DNA of 64,000 nucleotides. Origin: Paenibacillus agilis. GTDB lineage: Bacteria > Bacillota > Bacilli > Paenibacillales > Paenibacillaceae. Of this stretch, positions 54,319 to 63,200 are shown piece by piece. The translations under genes were made by a program, and so were the position numbers. The DNA lies in NCBI RefSeq assembly GCF_007786455.1, contig NZ_VNJK01000001.1, positions 2,573,765 through 2,637,764 on the forward strand. The letters are read 5' to 3'. The notes beneath the pieces are model-generated. The model was not told where the DNA came from, searched no databases, and saw only the letters and a program-made list of their open reading frames with translations. Numbering within the stretch: the first letter of the stretch is position 1; every line of letters starts with the position of its first letter.

Positions 54319-54995
54319 TTTCGCATCACATAACCGATACCTCGCAGTGTCTGAATGTAGCTCTCCTGATCAGGCGTATCAATTTTTTTACGCAAATATC
54401 TTACGTATCCATCCACAACATTCATATCAACAACCGCGTCATAGCCCCATACTTTATTCAACAGCATTTCTCTGCTTAGCACTCGGTTCCTATTTTCCAT
54501 CAATGCCACAAGCAGTGCATATTCTCGTTTCGTTAATTCAATTTCAGCAGAGCCTTTCTTCACAATTCTAGCATCGAGATTAATGCTCAGATCTTTGAAT
54601 GCTAGTTGTGCGAAAGGAGGATCTACTTCCTGATCTTCTAGTCTTCGAAACACGACGCGAATACGGGCTAATAGTTCCTCAATGGCAAATGGCTTCGGGA
54701 TATAATCATCCGCACCACTGTCCAATCCTTCCACTCGATCAGCAATACGATCCTTCGCCGTTATCATAATGATTGGTGTTCTGCTATGCGCACGAATCTG
54801 TCGGCACACTTCAAGCCCATCTATACCTGGCAGCATGCGATCCAGCAAGATCAAATCCCAGTGCTCCTTCATCGCGAGTTGAAGCCCATCTTGACCATTA
54901 GAAGCAGTACCTACAGAAAACGATTCATGCTGCAGCTCTAGCTCGATAAAACGTGATAAGTTTTTCTCGTCTTCAATAAGCAATATTCTTTTCAT
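54315..54995 (-). CDS. OmpR-family response regulator of putative iron-sensing system
   Basis: The 226-residue regulator has receiver motifs E8-D9, Asp52 (LLDRMLPG), TAKD and PKPF, then an OmpR-type winged helix (LTKREYALLVALM; VDGYVRYLRKKID). It is first in the operon regulator-kinase-FbpA paralogue. The adjacent fbpABC operon is its likely target, besides Fur control. Confidence 0.93.
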   Translation of the reverse strand: MKRILLIEDEKNLSRFIELELQHESFSVGTASNGQDGLQLAMKEHWDLILLDRMLPGIDGLEVCRQIRAHSRTPIIMITAKDRIADRVEGLDSGADDYIPKPFAIEELLARIRVVFRRLEDQEVDPPFAQLAFKDLSINLDARIVKKGSAEIELTKREYALLVALMENRNRVLSREMLLNKVWGYDAVVDMNVVDGYVRYLRKKIDTPDQESYIQTLRGIGYVMRK

Positions 54996-55152
54996 TATGG
55001 ATTCCTTTCCTCACATGGTGTACATCATGCACAACCTGACATCAGCATTCGACATCATCTTCTATATGCTGTAGTATATATCAGGATTGCTATATTGAGA
55101 ATCCTTATCATCTATGTTCATTCGTTTAGTTGTGTACATAAGCATTTTTAGT

Positions 55153-55168
55153 CGAGCAAGTTTGCTCG
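55153..55168. promoter_or_regulatory. Inverted repeat in gap between regulator and membrane protein genes
   Basis: CGAGCAA-GT-TTGCTCG is a 7+7 palindrome with a 2-base centre between divergent genes. It could be an operator. Nothing else clear is seen in 54996-55258. Confidence 0.35.
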
Positions 55169-55258
55169 GAATAACTGGATCACACCTGTTGTTATCCGTC
55201 CGCATACTAATATCCAACCTTTTATTGGGTAACAATTTAATAACGAGGTGATTCTTAT

Positions 55259-55858
55259 ATGAAGCAAAAAAAGAAACTGACGTTCAACGACCTTTTTGAA
55301 CTTAGCTTATACCTGATTTGTTTAGTAACATTTGTTTATTATTTGGTGATTGGAAATGGCGGGAAAGTGTTTCAATCGGCTTTGATTATTGTCGTACTGC
55401 TGCTGCTGCGCGGACTTATTACATGGACGAAAAGCGATCTTCCCTTTGCGCTGCGCTTCTCGATTCTGTTTTTTATTACGCTTGCCATGCTGCTCGCTAA
55501 TTTATTTAATATGTACGGTGTCATACCGCATTTGGACAAGATCGAGCACCTGCTCTCCGGGGTTATCCTTTGTTTCGTCGGACTGTTCATCCTTGGGAAA
55601 ATGATACGTCGTCACCACAGCCAAGTTGCTCCTTCCATTGCCATTTGGTTTGCCTTTTTCTTCGCAGTTGCGATGGCTGGCGTATGGGAGATCTACGAGT
55701 TCACCGTTGATGGCTTGTTAGGATTCAAATCTCAAAATGGAAGTTTGTACGATACGATGCTGGACATTATATGCGGAACCGTTGGTGCGATTGCTGCTGC
55801 GATCTATCTTACGTGCAAAGTTAAAAGAGAGCCGAATTCTCTCTTTGATTCGAAATAG
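55259..55858 (+). CDS. Membrane protein (DUF2238-like)
   Basis: The 199-residue protein has five to six helices and conserved polar motifs DKIEHLLSG, GVWEIYEFTVDGLLG and LYDTMLDIICGTVGA, shared with DUF2238/YjdF-like membrane proteins. His, Glu and Asp in helices hint at an intramembrane reaction, but the function is unknown. GAGGTGA precedes the ATG at 7 bases. It is monocistronic. Confidence 0.7.
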   Translation: MKQKKKLTFNDLFELSLYLICLVTFVYYLVIGNGGKVFQSALIIVVLLLLRGLITWTKSDLPFALRFSILFFITLAMLLANLFNMYGVIPHLDKIEHLLSGVILCFVGLFILGKMIRRHHSQVAPSIAIWFAFFFAVAMAGVWEIYEFTVDGLLGFKSQNGSLYDTMLDIICGTVGAIAAAIYLTCKVKREPNSLFDSK

Positions 55859-55964
55859 CAACTACATGAACAACTCAACATTGAAATAGAGATAAGAACG
55901 AAACTGTTTTTTTATGGATTCTCTGCGTTTAGATTTTTTGAAAAAATGACTGGTTCGAACAAGT

Positions 55965-56010
55965 AAAGAGGCTGATATCCTAGCATCCAGTGCTACGATA
56001 CAGCCTCTTT
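55965..56010. terminator. Bidirectional terminator, membrane protein and FecCD operon
   Basis: AAAGAGGCTG and CAGCCTCTTT with inner TAGCA/TGCTA pairing form a long hairpin between convergent genes. Confidence 0.88.
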
Positions 56011-56098
56011 GCTTGTGATACAATAGTTAGCCTTATCGTACACTGCTCTACTCACGATCAGGCTAGATTCCACATTCCCATTTTACATCCATTACGCG

Positions 56099-57127
56099 TT
56101 ACGATTTAGATTTAGCCAATAAATATAAGAAATACGGTGCCCCGATTATGGCCACTACGATACCAGTAGGCACATCTGTTGAAAAGCTTCGGCTAATTGT
56201 ATCTGCCGCAATAACTAGCAGTGCACCTGCTGCTGCTGCGGTTGGCAGAAGAAATTGATGCTTCGGACCAATCAGACGTCTAGCTAGATGCGGACCAATT
56301 AGACCCACAAAACCAATGCTGCCGCTTACCGCTACACAGGTGCCAGCAAGACCAACAGAGGCAGCAAGCATAACGAGCTGTTGTTTGGATACATGAGCAC
56401 CAAGTCCAGTGGCCGTCTGCTCCCCTAGATTCAGTACATTCAGCATTCGTGATTTGTAAAATACATACGGCATAATCACAATAATGAATGGAACTAACGC
56501 CAATACATAGTTCCAAGTCGTATGCTTCATACTACCTGCCAACCATGTAGCCACGAACTGATAATTGTCTGGATTGAGTTTAAGCGTAAGTACAATCATA
56601 GCGGAACTAATACCTGCTGCTATCGCTACCCCCGTCAATAACAGTCGTGTCGGTGACAAGCTCTGATGTTTTTTAATCGATAATAGAAATACCAATGCAG
56701 CCGCCAGCCCTGCTCCCCCCCATGCAACTAATGGCATGATGAAAATAGAAGCCTTGCTATTCATTTCATAGAACGATATAAACAGCATAACTGCTAGTCC
56801 CGATCCAGCATTAATGCCCATAATACCTGGGTCTGCCAGCGCATTGCGAGTAACAGCTTGCATAATTGTACCTGCTACAGCTAACCCTGCGCCTATTAAC
56901 ATCGACATGACCATACGAGGAAGTCTGAATTCAAACAAGATCAATTCCTGCCTGTCTGTACCTGCGCCTACTGCCGTTCGCAGCAATTCAAGAGGAGACA
57001 GACGTATATGGCCTGTATTCATACTTATAATAAATATGACTACGATGCTAATCGCTAATACAACCATAACGGTACGATAGCGTCTACGTTTCTGTTGATC
57101 TGCTAATTCAAAATATGCCTGATTCAC
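56099..57127 (-). CDS. FecCD-family siderophore ABC permease, second subunit
   Basis: The 342-residue permease has nine to ten helices and the FecCD motifs (PRMVMSMLIGAGLAVAGTIM, ALADPGIMGINAGSG, SIGFVGLIGPHLARRL, DVPTGIVVAIIGAPYFLYLL). It forms a heterodimer with the product of the gene directly upstream and moves ferric siderophores (FeuC/FhuG type). The start is GTG 57127, 2 bp after the upstream stop, so it is translationally coupled. No binding protein or ATPase lies next to it in this window; they must be encoded elsewhere. Confidence 0.93.
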   Translation of the reverse strand: MNQAYFELADQQKRRRYRTVMVVLAISIVVIFIISMNTGHIRLSPLELLRTAVGAGTDRQELILFEFRLPRMVMSMLIGAGLAVAGTIMQAVTRNALADPGIMGINAGSGLAVMLFISFYEMNSKASIFIMPLVAWGGAGLAAALVFLLSIKKHQSLSPTRLLLTGVAIAAGISSAMIVLTLKLNPDNYQFVATWLAGSMKHTTWNYVLALVPFIIVIMPYVFYKSRMLNVLNLGEQTATGLGAHVSKQQLVMLAASVGLAGTCVAVSGSIGFVGLIGPHLARRLIGPKHQFLLPTAAAAGALLVIAADTISRSFSTDVPTGIVVAIIGAPYFLYLLAKSKS

Positions 57128-57129
57128 AC

Positions 57130-58239
57130 CTACATCCCCCTCCTCTCTTTACGAGCTAAGTATAGAAAGAACGGTACCCCAATTAACGCAATAAGCGCAC
57201 CAACCGGAGTCTCATGAGGCGGATGAATCATGCGTGCTGCCAAATCAGCAAAGACCACAAGCAAACTGCCAAGCACAGCCGAACATGGAATGATCCAACG
57301 ATAATCAACCCCTACCAAATATCGCGTAAGGTGTGGAACAATCAAGCCTACGAAACCAACTGCGCCTACTACCGATACTGCTGCCCCCGCTAAAATAAGG
57401 ACAATCAGCATCCCAGCTGCTCGAATCGTGCGAACATGATGACCTAGTCCCTTTGCCACATCTTCGCCGAGGCTTAGTATCGTTATCGAACGGGACAACA
57501 TAATAGCACCGATTAATGCTGCACACACCCATGGAAACATGATTTTGAGATGATTCCAATCTGTACCCGATACACCGCCTGCATACCAGAACGCTAAGTC
57601 TTGTCCGATTCCGAATTGCAGTGCGATTCCTTCACTAGCAGCGGACAGCAATGCGGTTAAGGCAGAGCCAGCCAGTATAAGTCGTACAGGTGTCAGCCCT
57701 CCTTTTGCCAGAGAGCCTATCCCGTAGACAATACCAACCGCTATACCTGCACCGATAAAGGAAAATAAGATGAGATACATATAGGGCAAATTCGGTAAAA
57801 AAGCAAAGCATATCGCCAGCATAAAGGCCGCTCCAGCATTTAAACCGAGCAGTCCAGAGTCTGCTAACGGATTGCGAGTCATTCCTTGCATCATCGCTCC
57901 AGCAACAGCAAAACACGCACCGATCATCGCTGCACCAAGTATACGAGGAAGACGAACATCTTGAATAACATGATGCTGACTTACGTTAGGATCAAAATGA
58001 AAAATAGCATTCCATACGGTAGCGAGTTCAATATTCGCCGCGCCAAAGCAAATCGAGATAGCCATACCTAGCGGGAGTGCAATAAGTCCGCCAATAAGAA
58101 TCAAGGATGCGGTCCAAGGTCGGGTACGAATCTTCGTTGTAGTTAAAGTTGTCGTGGTTATAGCATTTGGTTCCATAGTTGTTGCATGTACTGGTGTCGA
58201 AACAGCGGTGTCTGAATACGAATTAGCTCTTTGACTCAT
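57130..58239 (-). CDS. FecCD-family siderophore ABC permease, first subunit
   Basis: The 369-residue permease has an unusual Thr-rich hydrophilic N-terminus (about 45 residues) before ten FecCD helices. Motifs include LPRILGAAMIGACFAVAGAM, PLADSGLLGLNAGA, AVGFVGLIVPHLTRYL and TPVGALIALIGVPFFLYLAR. It pairs with the downstream permease. ATG 58239 follows GAAGGTG at 6-7 bases; the outer start at 58254 has none. A Fur box lies 29 bp upstream, so it should be induced by iron starvation. A ferric catecholate cargo is likely from the nearby synthetase. Confidence 0.93.
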   Translation of the reverse strand: MSQRANSYSDTAVSTPVHATTMEPNAITTTTLTTTKIRTRPWTASLILIGGLIALPLGMAISICFGAANIELATVWNAIFHFDPNVSQHHVIQDVRLPRILGAAMIGACFAVAGAMMQGMTRNPLADSGLLGLNAGAAFMLAICFAFLPNLPYMYLILFSFIGAGIAVGIVYGIGSLAKGGLTPVRLILAGSALTALLSAASEGIALQFGIGQDLAFWYAGGVSGTDWNHLKIMFPWVCAALIGAIMLSRSITILSLGEDVAKGLGHHVRTIRAAGMLIVLILAGAAVSVVGAVGFVGLIVPHLTRYLVGVDYRWIIPCSAVLGSLLVVFADLAARMIHPPHETPVGALIALIGVPFFLYLARKERRGM

Positions 58240-58267
58240 ACTTGTCACCTTCACACCTATCCAATTT

Positions 58268-58286
58268 GATATTGATTATCATTTTC
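58268..58286 (-). promoter_or_regulatory. Fur box upstream of FecCD operon
   Basis: GATATTGATTATCATTTTC reads on the minus strand as GAAAATGATAATCAATATC, matching 17 of 19 consensus positions. The rest of 58287-58451 is AT-rich without a gene. Confidence 0.85.
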
Positions 58287-58451
58287 ATTTATATCTGTTA
58301 TTTTATGATGGATTCCTAAATATTACAATGCATGAAACGTGTTCGTGTACGAATTTCTTATCATAAAGCAATGATTATTCCGTATATATGTCTACTTCAG
58401 GGCATCCATTGTTTCATTTTGCATTAGAGATTGGTAAAAAGCACGAAAGAA

Positions 58452-58478
58452 GCTGTCTTGACAAGGATCAAGACAGCC
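58452..58478 (-). terminator. Terminator after MFS exporter
   Basis: GCTGTCTTGA and TCAAGACAGC form a perfect stem with a 6-base loop; T-rich sequence follows on the minus strand. Confidence 0.88.
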
Positions 58479-58553
58479 TCTGCCCTATTTCGGTCATGTA
58501 TGCATTCGTGCCACTTCGTCTCATATAACGGCCTGTAAACCTAGATCTCTATT

Positions 58554-60005
58554 TCAACCTTCAGCGGCAACGGGCTTTTCCTTTGCCTCACGTGGCTTCA
58601 CAGGCTTGCGAATCGTAGCGGCCGCATCACTATCTCGAATAAGCATCGCTATGCATGCCCCTAAGAGCAGGAACCCAGCTGCTACTAGCAATGCAACGCG
58701 ATATGCCATTAGATTCGGCTCAACTTGTCCTACGGCGTTCACCGTACTTGTACCGATGAATGCAAGCGTACCAGAGAGGATAGCCAGTCCCATCGCAGGC
58801 CCAAGTCTGCTCTGCATCGCAAACCAAGTCGTTGCACGCCCCATCGATGCTGGAGGGATCGTTGCGAAGGCAGCAATTTGTACAGAACCAACTGTTTGGC
58901 CAAGGAAAATACCTACACTGAACAACAAGCCTCGAATAAACCATGGATTCGTATTCGCATCTACCATACTAAGCGTGACAAATATGAGTGCTGTTACTAC
59001 AAACCCAATGACCATGACTCGTTTCGGTCCAAGCCTTGGATACGTCCATGGTACGAGCTGGGAGGCAATCATAAGTCCTATTGCTTCCGGAAACGTCGTT
59101 AATCCCGTATCTAATGCAGAGGCGTTCAGCGCATTTTGATACATTAATGGAAACACATACAGCATACCTAGCAAACCTGCAGATGCACACATTGAAACGA
59201 GTCCAGTCGTGCGGAATAAACGATTGCCAAGTAAACGTAAATCCAGCAGTGGTTGCTTCACACTGAGTTCTACCTTCACTAATGCAGCCAGCAAAATAAT
59301 TCCAATCGTTCCTGATACCCAAACTGCCGGTGAACTCCAACCATGTATTGGTCCTTGGATTAGGGCATACATAACAAGTGCAAGTCCTGGTGCTGACAAT
59401 AGGAACCCAGGCACATCTAACTTTCCGACATTTGGCTGCTTATTTTCCTTTAGCCAGAACAGCCCGAACAATATTGCGGGGATACCAATCGGCAAATTAA
59501 CATAGAAAATCCAACGCCATGAAAAATGCTCAACCAGCATCCCACTCACAATTGGTCCTACAGCAGGAGCAATAGCTATCGGAAGAATAAGCGAGCGAGA
59601 TACTTTTGCTCGCTCTTCCGGTGGAAAGGTACGGAATAGCATCGCCATCCCTACTGGCGTAAGCAGGCCTCCCCCAATTCCTTGAATGACGCGAAATATC
59701 GTCAATGTCGTTAAGTTTTGGGCAAAGCTGCACATTGCAGAGGCAGTAGTAAAGATGGTAAGCGCTAGTAAAAATGTGCGCTTCGTCCCCCACTTATCGC
59801 CGAGCCAACCCGCCATCGGTAGAACGATGGCGAGGCTGACTAAATAGCCGACATTCAGAATCCCAGATGCAGCTGGCGGTACATTTAGCTCTTGGCTAAT
59901 CGTCTGCAGTGCTACATTTAACACAGTCGCATCCATGGCTACCACAAACATCGCGGCTACATAGACAATGCACATTACTTTTCGTGGATTTAACCACGCG
60001 CTCAT
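58554..60005 (-). CDS. DHA2-family MFS exporter
   Basis: The 483-residue protein has about 14 helices and DHA2/EmrB drug-exporter motifs (MFVVAMDATVLNVAL, LGDKWGTKRTFLLAL, GIGGGLLTPVGMAMLF). ATG 60005 lies 2 bp after the MbtH stop, which identifies the start and shows co-transcription. In catecholate siderophore clusters a MFS in this place usually exports the product, so siderophore efflux is likely; drug efflux remains possible. Confidence 0.88.
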   Translation of the reverse strand: MSAWLNPRKVMCIVYVAAMFVVAMDATVLNVALQTISQELNVPPAASGILNVGYLVSLAIVLPMAGWLGDKWGTKRTFLLALTIFTTASAMCSFAQNLTTLTIFRVIQGIGGGLLTPVGMAMLFRTFPPEERAKVSRSLILPIAIAPAVGPIVSGMLVEHFSWRWIFYVNLPIGIPAILFGLFWLKENKQPNVGKLDVPGFLLSAPGLALVMYALIQGPIHGWSSPAVWVSGTIGIILLAALVKVELSVKQPLLDLRLLGNRLFRTTGLVSMCASAGLLGMLYVFPLMYQNALNASALDTGLTTFPEAIGLMIASQLVPWTYPRLGPKRVMVIGFVVTALIFVTLSMVDANTNPWFIRGLLFSVGIFLGQTVGSVQIAAFATIPPASMGRATTWFAMQSRLGPAMGLAILSGTLAFIGTSTVNAVGQVEPNLMAYRVALLVAAGFLLLGACIAMLIRDSDAAATIRKPVKPREAKEKPVAAEG

Positions 60006-60007
60006 TG

Positions 60008-60229
60008 CTAGCTTCCCGTAACTTGCTCTTCCTTCGCATACAAACTGCGCGGCCGCAAGTCTACCCAATTCTCATTAATATAGGAAACGCATTCCTCGCG
60101 TGTCTGTGGCCCCAGCACATTACTCCAACCATTTGGAACGGCTGCGAAAGCTGGCCAGAGCGAATATTGCCCCTCGTCATTGATTAATACAAGATAAGTA
60201 CCGTCCACTTGTTCAAAAGGATTACTCAT
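60008..60229 (-). CDS. mbtH: MbtH-like protein
   Basis: The 73-residue protein has the MbtH fold and three invariant Trp: SLWPAF, NGWSNV and WVDLRP, plus Asn-Pro-Phe at the start. MbtH proteins bind NRPS adenylation domains and are needed for their folding and activity. It overlaps the NRPS 3' end by 8 bp and its gene lies directly behind, as ybdZ follows dhbF in B. subtilis. Confidence 0.95.
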   Translation of the reverse strand: MSNPFEQVDGTYLVLINDEGQYSLWPAFAAVPNGWSNVLGPQTREECVSYINENWVDLRPRSLYAKEEQVTGS

Positions 60230-63200
60230 AGATCAGTTCACTCCCTTTAGAAGTTGTCTGTCTTGCTTGTGCAGCTGCCTCCAGCTTGCTAACAATTACT
60301 TTTCCAATAAAATCAAGCGGCCCTGGCTGACACAAATCTTTATGGCGACACTCGATATCATGCCGTTCTATTTTCCCGCCTAAATAAGGCATCCACATTT
60401 CTGGATCAATCGGTTCGAACCAATCCGGAATGATCGTAGAGTGGAAGAACAGCATATCGCCATCGAATTTTTTAGGAACGAATGCTTTTAACAGTTGAAC
60501 GGAGTTCTCATAAGTCGTCTTCAAATTCAAAATCGTGTCAACCTCAAGCGAAGCTAGCGCACTGCTTTCATTGCGCAATAGCTCAAGCGCACCAGTAATG
60601 GTCAGCGGCTCGCCTCCAAGCTTTTCTTCAATAAGCTCTCTATCAAATCCGCCTAGAGCGAGCAGCGCAGTCAGTGCCTCATCTTCATCCGGTACATCTT
60701 TGATCGGCAAGTAATGACTTGGGAAGGCATCAAGTATAGCGAGCAACTCGATTTCTTCTCCCGCTTCTTGCAGCTGCACTGCAATAGCCTGCGCTACGTT
60801 GCCGCCTAGTGACCAGCCAAGCACTCGATATGGCCCTTTTGGCTGAATACTGCGAATATGATCAATGTAGTCAGCAGTCATTTCTTCCAATGACTGTGGC
60901 CGTGCTTCATCTTGAGCAATACCGCGTGCTTGCAAGCCGTAGATCGGATAATTCATACCGAGATGTTTCATTAAGCCTGCATAGCACCAGCTTAGACCAC
61001 CTGCAGGATGTACGCAGAACAACGGTATTTGATCGCCATGTGAACGCAGCGGCAGAAGAATTTGCAAAGCACTGTTGCCACCGCTCATTTCCAGCTTATC
61101 GATTAGACCTGCTACCGTAGGTGCTTCGAAAAGAACAGCAATGCTCAGCTCTTTACCCAATGCTTCACGCACTCGGCTAATAAGCCGGACTGCTAACAAG
61201 GAGTGTCCACCGAGCTCGAAGAAACTATCGTCGATGCTCACCCGCTTGACGTTAAGAATTTCAGCGAACAGCTCGCACATGACTTCTTCCTGCGGTGTTC
61301 TTGGATTTCGACCATCTGTGTCCAACGTCACATCTGGGGCTGGCAGTGCCTTACGATCCAACTTGCCATTCGTGGTTAGTGGCAGCTTGTCCATAAATAT
61401 GAACGCCCACGGAACCATGTAATCCGGCAAAGACGCAGCTGCAAATCTCCTCAACTCTGCTGTATCAATAGGCTCATTAGACTCGCTGACCACATATGCA
61501 GCTAGCCGCTTGTCACCAGGCTGATCTTCTCGCACGATGACCGCAACCTGAGCGACCTCTGAATGACGATTTAGAACCGATTCAATCTCGCCAAGCTCAA
61601 TACGGAAACCACGTATTTTCACCTGATGATCCGAACGACCTAAATAATCCAGTGTACCGTCTGCGAGCCGCTTCGCTAGGTCGCCAGTGCGATACATTCT
61701 TGTTCCCGCCAGACCATATGGATCCGCTACGAATCGATCAGCTGTCAAGTCAGGGCGCCCCCAATATCCGCGCGCCAAACCTGCACCAGCCACATACATT
61801 TCTCCGGTTACGCCACAAGGAACCGGCTGAAGCTTATTATCCAGCACATACACTCTAAGATCCGGTATTGGCACACCGATAATACTGCTTGCCCCCGGAA
61901 GCGCGCTGTGTTGGTTTAGTTCGATATAACTAACATGAACGGTCGTCTCTGTTATGCCGTACATATTGATCAGGCGCGGTGCATCGTCAGCATGACGGCT
62001 GTACCAATCCTCTAATCTGCCAAGTTCCAAGGCTTCTCCACCAAATACAACGTACCGCAGCTTTAACTTCTGCCCCAGATCGGGCCGTTCACGATCCGCC
62101 TGCATGAGCTGATAAAAGGCTGACGGCGTTTGATTCAGTACAGTTACACCTTCTTGCACCATCAAGCTCAACATTTCATCCGGTGCTCTGCTTATCCGAT
62201 GAGGGACGACAACAAGGCGTCCGCCATAAAGCAGTGGTCCCCATATTTCCCATACCGAGAAATCAAACGCATAGGAATGGAACAACGTCCACACATCCGT
62301 CTCATCAAAGTGGAACCAGTCTTCCGTCGATATAAATAATCGTACGACGTTTTGATGAGGTACGAGCACACCTTTCGGTTTTCCTGTTGAACCCGATGTG
62401 TAAATAATATAGGCAGCGCTCAACGGCATAAGCAGTCCATTGCGCTCGCTATTCGTTGGATTCTCTATTGAATAACGTTGCAGACGTACAGATACTTCTA
62501 AGTCATCAATGACAATACGTGGCAAACTTGCCGCATTCGGAATTTGATCACTAACATGAGTGCTTGTAACCAGACAAGCAGGACAGGAATGCTCCATCAT
62601 ATAAATAAGCCGATCCTCCGGATAATCCGGATCTAGCGACAAATAGGCAGCCCCAGCTTTAAGTACAGCTAGTATGCCAACGACCATCTCAATAGATCGC
62701 GGCAATGCCAAGGCAACAATTTGCTCCGTCCGTACTCCTGTCTCAATTAGGAGGCGAGCAAGTCGGTTAGCGTGGTCATTCAACTCTTTATAAGACAGCG
62801 ATTCTCCTTCGTACACAATAGCTATCGCTTGCGGAGTACGCTCTACTTGAACTTCGAACATCTCCGGAATCGTCAACTGCTCCGAAATAGGCAGTGGTGT
62901 ACTCCATTGTTGAATCAGATCATCACGCTCTTGAACAGTTAATATATCAAGTTTACTTATTGGTTTACTTGGTTCACTGACTGCACTTTGCAATACGCGC
63001 ATATAGCGCTCGGTCATCGCTTCAGCCGTACCTCGCTTGAATAAGTCCGTGCTGAATTCGATCAAGCCGTCTACCCCATCTGGGGCCCCCTGTGCATCAC
63101 GACGCTCTGTCAGCTCGAACGTCAAGTCAAACTTCGCCGTACCTACGCTCTGCAACTGCAACTTTGCCTGGACTCCAGGCAGCTTGAGCGCAGCGTCTGG

